From assembly GCF_000427425.1 (NCBI RefSeq), contig NZ_KE386495.1, positions 1,043,072 through 1,107,071 on the forward strand: DNA of 64,000 nucleotides, read 5' to 3'. Positions within the stretch are counted from its first letter, which is position 1. Each line of letters opens with the position of its first letter. Source of the DNA: Caldanaerobius polysaccharolyticus DSM 13641. GTDB taxonomy: Bacteria; Bacillota; Thermoanaerobacteria; Thermoanaerobacterales; Caldanaerobiaceae. Positions 38,549-47,183 of this stretch are shown here, piece by piece. A model generated the notes under the pieces. The model was not told the DNA's origin and searched no databases. It was given only the letters and a program-made list of their open reading frames with translations. The position numbers and the translations under genes are program-made.

Positions 38549-39568
38549 ATGAGGAGATATGTGCTTGCAGCATTTCTGGTATTGTCGATCATATTTATTT
38601 TTGTTTATAGAGTAAAAATAAAGAAGGTGTTAGCTCCGTTTATAGTAGCTGCTATCGCAGCTTATATACTGATGCCTGTTGTAAACTGGTTGACAGAAAG
38701 AAAATTTACACGAGTAAAAGCAATCATTATAGTGTACGGTATTATTGCGTTGATTATTGCGGTTATCGTGTATTACGTGTTTCCGCTGGTATTAGGTGAA
38801 TTATCTCAGGCTGGTACGTTGTTGCCTTATTACCTTCAGTGGCTAAGCGATGTTGAAAGGATAATACACAGAAGGTATTCAGCTTATATGCCACCGCAGG
38901 TTGAGTCTGCGATAATAGACAACATAGGCGATATTAACAACCAGATTTTTGCGGTTATGAGTGGCATTATAAAAAGTACCATATCCTTTATGCGCCAGAG
39001 CGTAAGTTTCATCTTATCGCCGATAATAGCCTTTTATATACTAAAAGATTCCCGCTATTTGTCCAGGCACTTTTTAATGCTTTTCCCAGGAAGGTATAGA
39101 GAGACGATTAGAAAATTGCTTTTGGATATCGACAGAGTGATAAAAGGTTTTATAAACGGACAGTTGCTGGTGGCGCTATTTGTAGCTGTGGTGACGTCTA
39201 TAAGCCTTTATGCTATAGGTTTGAATTTTGCCATTATCATCGGGATAATCGCTGGAGTGTTTAACATAGTGCCTTATCTAGGTCCGATTATAAGCGGAGG
39301 GTTGGCTGTAGCGGTAGGGCTGGTTCAATCTCCTTACAAAGCTTTGTCAGCTTTAATTGTATTCTTAATAGTACACCAAATAGAAGGCGGTATATTGTCT
39401 CCTAGGATTGTGGGAGAAAATGTGGGGTTGCATCCTGTGGTGGTTATATTTTCTCTTTTGGTTGGCGAAGAATTTTTCGGCATGTGGGGTATGCTTTTTT
39501 CAGTACCTGTAACGGCTGCCTTAAAGGTTATATTAAATTATATAGTGGATAACATGGACACGATTTGA
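38549..39568 (+). CDS. AI-2E family transporter
   Basis: A 339-residue membrane protein of the AI-2E/TqsA/YtvI family, with about seven to eight helices and the diagnostic FNIVPYLGPIISGG and VHQIEGGILSPRIVGENVGLHPVVV. Despite the name, many members transport other solutes or ions, so the substrate is open. AGGGTGAT precedes the ATG. The alaS promoter overlaps its 3' end. Confidence 0.9.
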   Translation: MRRYVLAAFLVLSIIFIFVYRVKIKKVLAPFIVAAIAAYILMPVVNWLTERKFTRVKAIIIVYGIIALIIAVIVYYVFPLVLGELSQAGTLLPYYLQWLSDVERIIHRRYSAYMPPQVESAIIDNIGDINNQIFAVMSGIIKSTISFMRQSVSFILSPIIAFYILKDSRYLSRHFLMLFPGRYRETIRKLLLDIDRVIKGFINGQLLVALFVAVVTSISLYAIGLNFAIIIGIIAGVFNIVPYLGPIISGGLAVAVGLVQSPYKALSALIVFLIVHQIEGGILSPRIVGENVGLHPVVVIFSLLVGEEFFGMWGMLFSVPVTAALKVILNYIVDNMDTI

Positions 39569-39584
39569 ACATATGTGATATAAT
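39555..39584 (+). promoter_or_regulatory. Promoter for alaS
   Basis: TGGACA (39555-39560) and an extended -10 TGATATAAT (ending 39584), with an 18-base spacer. It overlaps the end of the AI-2E family gene and implies a start near 39591. Confidence 0.6.
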
Positions 39585-39590
39585 AAACTA

Positions 39591-39730
39591 CATAAAAAGG
39601 GATTGAGAAATTTATAAGGTAAGGTCTTCCTTTAATGTGCCCGAAAGGGTAATTTTTGTCGAAAGGAGGAATCCTGGTAAAAGGAAGGCCATGGATTTTA
39701 CAACCGTCACCTTTTAGAACCAGGAGCGAT
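39591..39730 (+). promoter_or_regulatory. Structured alaS leader, candidate cis-regulatory RNA
   Basis: A ~140-nt leader with no T-box sequence. Helix A pairs 39623-39633 with 39680-39690 (11 bp, one G-U). Inside it are a 5-bp hairpin with a GAAA loop (39638-39651) and a 4-bp hairpin with a GGAA loop (39664-39675). Helix B pairs 39673-39684 with 39710-39715 and 39719-39724; its 3' arm holds part of the alaS site CAGGAG. Helices A and B share 39680-39684 and exclude each other, which suggests a switch. An unused AAAGGAGG lies at 39662. Confidence 0.55.
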
Positions 39731-42424
39731 ATGGACAAACTGTCGATGAATGAGATTAGAGAGTTGTATCTGTCTTTTTTTGAATCTAAAGGTCATCTAA
39801 GGCTTCCAAGCTTTTCGTTGATACCTAAAAATGACAAAAGCCTTTTGCTGATAAATTCCGGAATGGCACCCTTAAAGCCGTATTTTACGGGTAAAGAGAT
39901 CCCTCCTAGAAGGCGGATTACCACCTGTCAGAAATGCATAAGGACTCCCGATATAGATAGGGTGGGTAAAACAGCCCGACACGGGACGTTTTTTGAGATG
40001 TTGGGTAATTTTTCCTTTGGAGATTATTTTAAAAGAGAAGTTATTCCATGGGCCTGGGAACTGGTTACCGAGGTATATAGACTTCCTAAAGACAGGCTAT
40101 GGGTGACTATATATCAGGATGACGACGAGGCTTTTAACATATGGCATGAGGTAGTGGGTGTACCTGCAGACAGGATTATAAGAAGAGGAAAAGAAGATAA
40201 CTTTTGGGAGATAGGTACAGGTCCCTGCGGTCCCTGTTCTGAGATTTATTACGACCGTGGTGCGGACAAGGGGAAGTGCGGCAATGCCTATTGCTTTTTG
40301 TTCCAAGGCGGTGAGTGCAAAGACGGCTTTGCCGTTGATGAAAAATTGTGCGAAGATTGCGATAGATTTCTAGAGTTTTGGAATCTGGTTTTTTCCCAGT
40401 ACGATAAGGATGAAAACGGCAACTACAATCCTTTGCCCAAGCCCAATATAGATACAGGTATGGGCCTTGAGAGGATGGCAGTAATACTGCAGGATGTGGA
40501 TTCTATATTTGAGGTAGATGTAATAAAGGCGATAATGGATTATGTGTGCCAAATGGTAGGCGTGGAATACGGCAAAGACCCAATGAAGGACGTTTCGCTG
40601 AGGGTGATTACTGATCACGTAAGAAGTATGACGTTTATGGTCTCTGACGGTATACTGCCTTCTAATGAAGGCAGAGGTTACGTGTTGAGGAGGATTGTGA
40701 GGAGGGCGGCTCGCCACGGGCGCATATTGGGCCTAAATGAGCCTTTCTTATACAAGGTTTGCCAGAAGGTTATAGAGCAATATAAAGGAAACTATAGGGA
40801 ATTGGTTGGCAAAAGCGATTACATAAAAAACGTTGTAAAAAGAGAGGAAGAGCGATTTGCTTCCACTATTGAACAGGGATTGAGAATACTGGACGAGTTT
40901 ATAGCGGAAATGTTAAATTGCGGAGAGACCACGCTTTCAGGGGAGAGAGCCTTTAAGCTTTATGATACATATGGATTTCCTCTGGATTTAACCAAAGAGA
41001 TTTTAGCAGAAAAAGGCCTTGTTGTAGATGAGAAAAGCTTTGATGAGCTGATGGAGGAACAAAAGGAAAGGGCAAGAGCCCATGCTATATCTGATGCTTC
41101 CCTGTGGTCTGTAGAGAGCGTCGGTGAACAGTTTAAAGGGATTGAAACCCAGTTTGTGGGATATGACCAATGGGAGGTAGAAGCTAAAATAGTGGGCATT
41201 TTGGCGAACGGTGCCTCGGTAAGCAGTATTGAAAAAGGGCAAGAAGCAGGGCTGATACTGGATGTGACGCCTTTTTATGCCGAAAGCGGTGGGCAAGTAG
41301 GGGATGCAGGTGTTTTGTTCAATGATGCTATGGAATTTGAAGTTCAGAATACGGTCAAATTTGGGGGCAATAAAATACTGCATAAAGGGCGCATAATAAG
41401 AGGCAAGGCCTATGTGGGAGATAGCGTGGTGTGCAAAATCGATGGGGACAGGAGAGAAAGTACCGCGAAAAATCATACAGCTACCCATATTCTGCATAAA
41501 GTGTTGAGAGACCTGTTAGGTGAGCACGTGCATCAATCGGGTTCATATGTAGGGCCTGATAGATTGAGGTTTGATTTTACCCATTTTGAGCAGGTAAGTG
41601 AAGATATGCTGGAAAAGATCCAAAATGAGGTCAACAACAGGATATACGAGGGTATAGAAGTCTATGTGGACGAGTTGCCTTTGGAGGAAGCCAGAAGGTC
41701 TGGAGCCATTGCTCTTTTTGACGAGAAGTACGGCGACATTGTAAGGGTGGTCAGCATTGGAAACTTCAGCAAGGAATTTTGCGGTGGAACTCACGTCAGA
41801 AACACTTCTCAGATAGGGATGTTTAAAATTGTTTCGGAGACCAGTGTGGGAGCAGGAGTAAGGCGCATTGAAGCGTTGACAGGAAAGAGCGCGTTGGCTT
41901 ATTTTAACGATCAGGATAAAATGGTGAAAGAAGCTTTGAAAATCTTAAAGATAAATGACTCCAAAGGGCTTTTAAATAAGATTGTGGAGCTTACAGAACA
42001 GGTTAAAGCGCTGGAAAAAGAAAAAATGGCTTTAAGTGATAGAATAGCATCCATGTACTCTACCACTATAATAGAAAAGGCTCAAGACGTTGCTGGTGCC
42101 AAGGTAGTCATAGCTAAAATAGAAAATTCAGGTATTGAAGGGTTAAAGTCCTTGGGAGACGCCATCAGAGAAAAACTCTCAAGTTGCGTTATTGTCCTTG
42201 CAGGAATAGATAATAATAGGGTGAACTTTATAGGGATGGCTACAAAGGATATGGTAGAAAAAGGAATACACGCTGGCAATATACTGCGAGAAGCAGCTAA
42301 GATCACGGGTGGAGGAGGCGGAGGCAGGCCCAACATGGCTCAGGCAGGAGGAAAAGATGTATCTAAAGTAGATCAGGCGCTGGAAGCGGCAAAAAGGCTA
42401 ATAGAGGCTCAGCTAGGAGCTTAA
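39731..42424 (+). CDS. alaS: Alanyl-tRNA synthetase
   Basis: An 897-residue AlaRS. The N-terminal class II core has SMNEIRELYLSFFESKGH and the FEMLGNFSFGDYFK motif; the editing domain has HTATHILHKVL and the zinc ligands toward FCGGTHV; the C-terminal C-Ala domain ends with the glycine-rich GGGGGGRPNMAQAG. The ATG at 39731 matches the usual N-terminus and has CAGGAG upstream. The frame is open 25 codons upstream, but that stretch is the structured leader. No T-box precedes it. ireB and ruvX follow, the standard clostridial order. Confidence 0.96.
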   Translation: MDKLSMNEIRELYLSFFESKGHLRLPSFSLIPKNDKSLLLINSGMAPLKPYFTGKEIPPRRRITTCQKCIRTPDIDRVGKTARHGTFFEMLGNFSFGDYFKREVIPWAWELVTEVYRLPKDRLWVTIYQDDDEAFNIWHEVVGVPADRIIRRGKEDNFWEIGTGPCGPCSEIYYDRGADKGKCGNAYCFLFQGGECKDGFAVDEKLCEDCDRFLEFWNLVFSQYDKDENGNYNPLPKPNIDTGMGLERMAVILQDVDSIFEVDVIKAIMDYVCQMVGVEYGKDPMKDVSLRVITDHVRSMTFMVSDGILPSNEGRGYVLRRIVRRAARHGRILGLNEPFLYKVCQKVIEQYKGNYRELVGKSDYIKNVVKREEERFASTIEQGLRILDEFIAEMLNCGETTLSGERAFKLYDTYGFPLDLTKEILAEKGLVVDEKSFDELMEEQKERARAHAISDASLWSVESVGEQFKGIETQFVGYDQWEVEAKIVGILANGASVSSIEKGQEAGLILDVTPFYAESGGQVGDAGVLFNDAMEFEVQNTVKFGGNKILHKGRIIRGKAYVGDSVVCKIDGDRRESTAKNHTATHILHKVLRDLLGEHVHQSGSYVGPDRLRFDFTHFEQVSEDMLEKIQNEVNNRIYEGIEVYVDELPLEEARRSGAIALFDEKYGDIVRVVSIGNFSKEFCGGTHVRNTSQIGMFKIVSETSVGAGVRRIEALTGKSALAYFNDQDKMVKEALKILKINDSKGLLNKIVELTEQVKALEKEKMALSDRIASMYSTTIIEKAQDVAGAKVVIAKIENSGIEGLKSLGDAIREKLSSCVIVLAGIDNNRVNFIGMATKDMVEKGIHAGNILREAAKITGGGGGGRPNMAQAGGKDVSKVDQALEAAKRLIEAQLGA

Positions 42425-42451
42425 CCCTTTTTAAAAGGAGAGTGGGTTTAG

Positions 42452-42709
42452 GTGAATGATAACAGGGAACAGCAGACCGCAAAATTTAAGGTTAACCGCG
42501 AGGAAGTAAACGAGGCGCGGGAGATCCTCTTTGAGGTTTACAACGCCTTAAAAGAGAAAGGATATAATCCCATAAATCAAATAGTGGGATACCTGCTTTC
42601 CGGTGACCCTACATATATAACCAATCATAAGAATGCCCGCAGCCTCATAAGGCGATTAGAGAGAGACGACATTTTAGAAGAACTGGTAAGAAAATATGTG
42701 GGAGACTGA
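42452..42709 (+). CDS. IreB family regulatory phosphoprotein
   Basis: An 85-residue DUF965/IreB protein, phosphorylated by PASTA Ser/Thr kinases in Enterococcus and linked to cell-envelope stress. It matches across its length: [40 protein letters not shown]. The conserved N-terminal Thr (QQTAKF) is the likely phosphorylation site. No PASTA kinase is in the window. GTG start. Confidence 0.93.
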   Translation: MNDNREQQTAKFKVNREEVNEAREILFEVYNALKEKGYNPINQIVGYLLSGDPTYITNHKNARSLIRRLERDDILEELVRKYVGD

Positions 42710-42710
42710 C

Positions 42711-43130
42711 ATGAGGGTATTGGGCATGGATGTCGGCGATAAGACCATTGGATTGGCTGTTTCCGATCCCCTGGGCTTAACAGCCCAGGGGATAATGACC
42801 CTTAGGAGGATCAATATTCAAAAGGACATTGAGAACATAAAAGAGATTGTAGCGAAGTATAATGTTGGGTTGATTGTAATAGGAATGCCTAAAAACATGA
42901 ATAATACTATAGGGGAGAGGGCAAGAAGTGTCATCAGCTTTGCCGAGAAATTAAAAGATGGATTGGGCATAGAATGTGAATTTTACGATGAACGACTGAC
43001 TACGTTGGAGGCGGAAAAATTGCTGGTCAGTTCTGACGTGAGCAGGAAAAAGAGAAAAAAAGTCATTGATAAAATGGCAGCTGTGTTGATATTGCAGTCT
43101 TATCTGGACAACCGCAAAAAACGTTATTGA
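42711..43130 (+). CDS. ruvX: Holliday junction resolvase-like RuvX/YqgF
   Basis: A 139-residue RNase H-fold protein needed for 16S rRNA 5'-end processing in E. coli and proposed as a resolvase. Motifs: MRVLGMDVGDKTIGLAVSDPLG with the first catalytic Asp, VIGMPKNMN, and FYDERLTTLEAEKLL. The ATG at 42711 matches the family N-terminus. A perfect 12-bp hairpin is encoded in codons ~19-28. Confidence 0.93.
   Translation: MRVLGMDVGDKTIGLAVSDPLGLTAQGIMTLRRINIQKDIENIKEIVAKYNVGLIVIGMPKNMNNTIGERARSVISFAEKLKDGLGIECEFYDERLTTLEAEKLLVSSDVSRKKRKKVIDKMAAVLILQSYLDNRKKRY
42766..42793 (+). repeat. Perfect hairpin inside ruvX
   Basis: ATCCCCTGGGCT and AGCCCAGGGGAT form a 12-bp perfect stem with a 4-base loop (TAAC), the most GC-rich hairpin I found in the window, about 55 bases into the ruvX coding sequence. 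No T tract follows. Confidence 0.7.
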
Positions 43131-43155
43131 CATATAATTTGGGATGGTATAAAAT
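43127..43155 (+). promoter_or_regulatory. Sigma-A promoter of DUF1292 gene
   Basis: A perfect TTGACA (43127-43132), 17-base spacer and TAAAAT (43150-43155), overlapping the ruvX stop. A second TATAAT is at 43161. Confidence 0.65.
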
Positions 43156-43184
43156 AGCATTATAATTTGCGATGAGGTGATATT

Positions 43185-43487
43185 ATGGATGACATGAATG
43201 AAATGGAGACAATAGTGCTATTTGACGAAGAAGGCAATGAAGTAGAGTTTGAACTCATAGCTTCACTGGATGTGGACGACAATACCTACGTGATCGTAAC
43301 ACCTGTAAATGAAGACACTGACGACGCTTATATATTGCGCGTGGAACAGGATGAAAACGGCGAAGATGTCTTTGTGGGTATAGAAGATGACGATGAGTTT
43401 AACGCGGTTGCTGAAGCGTATGAAGAGCTCAGTAGGCAGTCGGATGACTACGGTGATGACGAAGAAGAGGAAGAGGAAGAAGATTAA
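43185..43487 (+). CDS. DUF1292 protein
   Basis: A 100-residue, very acidic protein of the DUF1292 family (YrzB-like): IVLFDEEGNEVEFELIASLDVDDNTYVIV and YILRVEQDENGEDVFVGIEDDDEFNAV. It ends in a run of Glu and Asp. It is conserved next to ruvX and ireB in Firmicutes; function is unknown. It has its own promoter and terminator. Confidence 0.9.
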   Translation: MDDMNEMETIVLFDEEGNEVEFELIASLDVDDNTYVIVTPVNEDTDDAYILRVEQDENGEDVFVGIEDDDEFNAVAEAYEELSRQSDDYGDDEEEEEEED

Positions 43488-43488
43488 G

Positions 43489-43516
43489 CAGTATACCTTC
43501 AGGTATACTGTTTTTT
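43489..43516 (+). terminator. Terminator after DUF1292 gene
   Basis: CAGTATACC / GGTATACTG with a TTCA loop, then six T. Confidence 0.9.
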
Positions 43517-43520
43517 GATA

Positions 43521-43549
43521 TTGACAAAAAGATACCTTGAGCATAAACT
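43521..43549 (+). promoter_or_regulatory. Sigma-A promoter of the fur-family gene
   Basis: TTGACA (43521-43526), 17-base spacer and TAAACT (43544-43549). An AT-rich, partly palindromic stretch follows around 43551-43565 and could hold a Fur/PerR box for autoregulation, but the match is poor. Confidence 0.6.
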
Positions 43550-43583
43550 GTTATTAAATAATTATAGCGTAAAGGTGATAGTA

Positions 43584-44027
43584 TTGAATTCCTTAATTAG
43601 TGATTTAAAAGACCAGTTAAAACGAAAAGGTTACAAGCTGACCACTCAGCGCCGAGTTATTCTTGATACCATAATCGAAAATATCGATAAACATCTATCA
43701 ATCGAAGATATCTTTGAACAGGTGAAGAAAAAGTATCCAGAAATTGGACTTGCCACAGTGTACAGGACGGTTCAGTTGTTTGAACAGCTGGGGATAATCT
43801 ACAAATTGAATTTTGACGATGGAAGAAGCAGATATGAACTGTATCAAAACAAAGAAGATCATCAACACCACCATCTTATCTGCCTCAAATGCGGGTCGAT
43901 ATATGAGGTGGAAGAAGATCTGCTGGAAGATCTTGAAAAGAGGATAGAGGAGAGCAAAGATTTTGAGATTGTTGATCACAACGTGAGATTTTTCGGTTAT
44001 TGTAAAAATTGTCGGTCAAAGAGCTAA
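43584..44027 (+). CDS. Fur/PerR family metalloregulator
   Basis: A 147-residue Fur-superfamily repressor. The winged helix is seen in KLTTQRRVILDTI and GLATVYRTVQLFEQLGI; the metal site is the histidine cluster HQHHHLICLKCG; the structural zinc site is CLKC plus the C-terminal YCKNC. Whether it is Fur (iron), PerR (peroxide) or Zur cannot be settled by eye. The TTG at 43584 with AAAGGTG is preferred; the frame is open upstream through the promoter. Confidence 0.9.
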   Translation: MNSLISDLKDQLKRKGYKLTTQRRVILDTIIENIDKHLSIEDIFEQVKKKYPEIGLATVYRTVQLFEQLGIIYKLNFDDGRSRYELYQNKEDHQHHHLICLKCGSIYEVEEDLLEDLEKRIEESKDFEIVDHNVRFFGYCKNCRSKS

Positions 44028-44058
44028 CCTCAGGGTTTATCTTTGGCTTTTCTTTTGC

Positions 44059-44087
44059 TTGAACTGGGTATCATAATAAAGTATAAT
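44059..44087 (+). promoter_or_regulatory. Sigma-A promoter of the RNase J operon
   Basis: TTGAAC (44059-44064) and a perfect TATAAT (44082-44087) with a 17-base spacer. Confidence 0.7.
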
Positions 44088-44140
44088 AGTAATAGCGGTG
44101 TTGGATCGGCTTATGAACGGATTGAGAAAGGAGAGAAATA

Positions 44141-45808
44141 GTGCCTGTAAAAAATTCCAAGATAAAAATCATGCCATTAGGTGGTTTAAATGAGATCGGA
44201 AAAAATATGACAGTTTACGAGTATAAAGATGAGATAATAGTAGTGGACTGTGGCTTGGCTTTTCCTGACGACGAGATGTTGGGGGTTGATCTGGTTATAC
44301 CCGATATTTCGTATTTATTAAAGAATCAGGATAAAGTAAAGGCTATCATACTTACCCATGGGCATGAAGACCATATAGGAGCTTTACCCTATGTCTTAAA
44401 ACAGTTAAATGTTCCTGTTTATGGTACCCGTTTAACTATAGGCATAGTAGAAACCAGATTAAAGGAGCAAGGGTTGTTAAGAGATTCCAAGCTGATAAGC
44501 GTTAACCCAGGGGAATGTATAGAATTAGGTAATTTTAAGGTGGAGTTCATAAGGACAACCCATAGCATAGCGGATTCGGTGGCTTTAGCGATTCACACCC
44601 CCATCGGTGTGGTGGTGCACACCAGTGATTTCAAAGTGGATTATACGCCTATTGACGGCAAACAGATGGATTTACACAGGTTTGCTGAGCTAGGGAAAAA
44701 AGGCGTACTGGTGATGCTGGCGGATAGCACTAACATCGAGAGAAGCGGCTATACGCTATCGGAAAAGACGGTGGGTGAGACGCTGAACGATATATTTGGC
44801 GGTGCAAAAGGGAGGATACTCATTGCTACCTTTGCGTCCAACGTTCACCGCATTCAACAGGTTATCAATGCCACGTATAAATATGGCAGGAAATTGGCAG
44901 TCAGCGGCAGGAGCATGGTAAATGTCATAAATGTGGCTGTGGATCTGGGATACTTGAACTTACCTGGAGACATAATGGTAGGTCTAGAGGATGCCATAAA
45001 GTTACCCCATGATAAAGTGGTCATTCTCACTACGGGAAGTCAGGGAGAGCCTATGTCAGCCCTTACCCGTATGGCTTTTTCTGAGCACAGGTTAGTTGAT
45101 ATAGTGCCGGGGGATCTGGTGATAATATCTGCAGATCCCATACCGGGCAATGAGAAGACCGTGTCCAGGGTTATAAATCAGCTGTTTAAAAAGGGCGCCG
45201 AAGTGGTGTATGAGGCTTTAGCGGATGTGCATGTGTCCGGACATGCATGTCAGGAAGAGTTGAAGTTGATTCATACGCTGGTCAGGCCCAAGTTCTTTGT
45301 GCCGGTGCATGGAGAGTACAGGCATTTAAAGCAGCATGCGAAATTGGCCGAGAGCCTGGGTATGCCTCCGGAGAACATATTCATAGCTGATAATGGCTAT
45401 GTTCTGGAGTTTACCAGGGATTCAGGCAGGATAGCTGGTACTGTAACAGCGGGAAGGGTGCTTGTGGATGGATTTGGCGTAGGAGACGTGGGAAATATTG
45501 TATTAAGGGATCGCAAGCATTTGTCTCAAGACGGCCTTCTTGTAGTGGTTGTCACTATCTCAAAGGACAGCGGCTCTGTTATAGCAGGTCCTGATATAAT
45601 ATCCAGGGGATTTGTGTACGTAAGGGAATCGGAAGATCTGATGGAAGAAATAAAAAAAGTGGTCAAAAGATCCCTTGATGAGTGTTTAAACAACAATTTC
45701 ACGGAATGGGCTACCATTAAGTCTGAGATAAAAAATGGAGTAAGTAAATTCTTGTTTGAGAAAACCGCGCGAAAGCCCATGATATTGCCTATTATTATGG
45801 AGATATGA
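44141..45808 (+). CDS. Ribonuclease J
   Basis: A 555-residue metallo-beta-lactamase/beta-CASP ribonuclease with 5'-3' exo- and endonuclease activity, central to mRNA decay and rRNA maturation. The zinc motif HGHEDH is at 73-78, with downstream TTHSIADS and HTSDFKVDYTP, the beta-CASP motifs TFASNVHR and TTGSQGEP, and the C-terminal HVSGHACQEELK and PVHGEYRHL. Length matches RNase J1/J2. GTG start with AAAGGAGAG. First gene of an operon with ylbF, mltG and a U32 peptidase. Confidence 0.95.
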   Translation: MPVKNSKIKIMPLGGLNEIGKNMTVYEYKDEIIVVDCGLAFPDDEMLGVDLVIPDISYLLKNQDKVKAIILTHGHEDHIGALPYVLKQLNVPVYGTRLTIGIVETRLKEQGLLRDSKLISVNPGECIELGNFKVEFIRTTHSIADSVALAIHTPIGVVVHTSDFKVDYTPIDGKQMDLHRFAELGKKGVLVMLADSTNIERSGYTLSEKTVGETLNDIFGGAKGRILIATFASNVHRIQQVINATYKYGRKLAVSGRSMVNVINVAVDLGYLNLPGDIMVGLEDAIKLPHDKVVILTTGSQGEPMSALTRMAFSEHRLVDIVPGDLVIISADPIPGNEKTVSRVINQLFKKGAEVVYEALADVHVSGHACQEELKLIHTLVRPKFFVPVHGEYRHLKQHAKLAESLGMPPENIFIADNGYVLEFTRDSGRIAGTVTAGRVLVDGFGVGDVGNIVLRDRKHLSQDGLLVVVVTISKDSGSVIAGPDIISRGFVYVRESEDLMEEIKKVVKRSLDECLNNNFTEWATIKSEIKNGVSKFLFEKTARKPMILPIIMEI

Positions 45809-45821
45809 GGAGGTATGGTTT

Positions 45822-46157
45822 GTGCAGAATGTTTACGATGCAGCTTACGCCCTTGCCTCTGCCATTAAAAACAGCGAAGAGTATAAGAGGCTGGTAGAGG
45901 CGAAGAAGAGAATAGAGGCAAATCCTAAAAACAAGGAGATGCTCAAAGATTTTCACCAAAAGCAGTTGAATTACCAGACAAAACAGATGATGGGCGAAAA
46001 GGCTGATGAAGAGTTGAAACAGCTGCAAAACCTCTACCGCGTTCTTTCCATAAACATGGACTTAAGCGAATACCTGCAGGCGGAATATTCTTTTAGCACG
46101 CTGATCGCCGATATGTACAAGATAATCGGCGATGCCCTGGAAGGGGTTAAGATTTAA
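45822..46157 (+). CDS. YlbF/YmcA family protein
   Basis: A 111-residue helical protein of the YlbF/YmcA/YheA superfamily. NVYDAAYALASAIKNSEEYKRLVEAK and the LNYQTKQMMGE region match. In Bacillus, YlbF-YmcA-YaaT form the Fe-S Y-complex that redirects RNase Y; placement right after RNase J supports a role in RNA turnover. GTG start behind GAGGAGG. Confidence 0.85.
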   Translation: MQNVYDAAYALASAIKNSEEYKRLVEAKKRIEANPKNKEMLKDFHQKQLNYQTKQMMGEKADEELKQLQNLYRVLSINMDLSEYLQAEYSFSTLIADMYKIIGDALEGVKI

Positions 46158-46178
46158 ACTATCAGGGAGGTTCTGGCT

Positions 46179-47183
46179 ATGCGCAAAAGATATGCGTTAT
46201 ACCTGTTTGCTGTAGCATTTTTAATAGCTATAGCGTATTACGTCAATAGCAGTGTGCCTGCTGGCAGCAGCGACAAAAGCGTGGATGTAATTATACCTGA
46301 TAATACAGCTTCTTCAGGCATAGCCAGAATCTTAAAAGAAAAGGGTGTTGTAAAAAGCGAATTTTTTTTTATGCTGTATTTAAAAGTTAACGGGAAAGGC
46401 GATAAGTTAAAAGCGGGTAAATACAGGCTGAAATTAGACATGCCCTATTATGATTTGGTTAACGTCCTTTCAAAGGGAAGCAATGTGGATGAGTATATAA
46501 AGCTGACCATTCCAGAAGGTTATAACATAAGGCAAATCGCTGATGAGCTGTCTCAACAAGGGTGGAATGGCGCCAAGTTTTTGGAAGAGTGCAGAAATGG
46601 CCGTTTTGATTATCCTTTTTTAAAAGAAATACCTCCTGATCGCCCCAATCGCTTGGAAGGGTATCTGTTTCCAGATACCTATTTTGTGAAAAGGCAGATG
46701 ACAGAACACCAGATAATAGATATGATGTTAAAAAGGTTTAATGACGTGGTAGTAAAGGAGTATAGCACTCATGGTGCGCAGATATCTTTGGACAAGGCGG
46801 TGATTATAGCGTCTATGATAGAAAAAGAGGCCAGGGTTGACATAGACAGGCCTTTAATTGCTAGCGTGATATACAACAGGCTTAACAAGGGAATGAAGCT
46901 GCAAATTGACGCTACGGTCCTTTACGCACTGGGGGTGCAAAAGGACAAAATAACGACTCAAGACCTCGCTGTCAAATCGCCTTATAATACCTATTATGTC
47001 AAAGGGCTTCCCATTGGCCCTATAGGCAATCCGGGATTAAAATCTTTTAAGGCAGCCCTCAATCCAGCTCAGACAGATTACTACTATTATGTAGCCCGTG
47101 GCGATGGTACCCACGCCTTTTCGAAGGATTATAACCAGCATTTACAGGCGATTCAACAGATAAGAGGTAGTGTAAGGCGATGA
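46179..47183 (+). CDS. mltG: Endolytic murein transglycosylase MltG
   Basis: A 334-residue membrane-anchored transglycosylase that cuts nascent glycan strands. One N-terminal helix (YALYLFAVAFLIAIAYYV), a LysM-like region with VVIPDNTASSGIARIL-type pattern, and the YceG core with the catalytic Glu in IASMIEKEARV and the NTYYVKGLPIGPIGNPG motif. It overlaps the U32 peptidase gene by 4 bases. Confidence 0.94.
   Translation: MRKRYALYLFAVAFLIAIAYYVNSSVPAGSSDKSVDVIIPDNTASSGIARILKEKGVVKSEFFFMLYLKVNGKGDKLKAGKYRLKLDMPYYDLVNVLSKGSNVDEYIKLTIPEGYNIRQIADELSQQGWNGAKFLEECRNGRFDYPFLKEIPPDRPNRLEGYLFPDTYFVKRQMTEHQIIDMMLKRFNDVVVKEYSTHGAQISLDKAVIIASMIEKEARVDIDRPLIASVIYNRLNKGMKLQIDATVLYALGVQKDKITTQDLAVKSPYNTYYVKGLPIGPIGNPGLKSFKAALNPAQTDYYYYVARGDGTHAFSKDYNQHLQAIQQIRGSVRR

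Noticed and set aside
39591-39730. T-box riboswitch upstream of alaS
   Set aside because: No T-box sequence, no stem I features and no antiterminator/terminator pair with a T tract; the structure present is different.
39656-39730. N-terminal extension of AlaRS
   Set aside because: The residues do not match AlaRS and the segment forms the structured leader; the ATG at 39731 fits the family start.
43545-43566. Fur/PerR box in the fur-family promoter
   Set aside because: The stretch is AT-rich and partly palindromic but matches the 7-1-7 consensus poorly, so it is only mentioned in the promoter entry.
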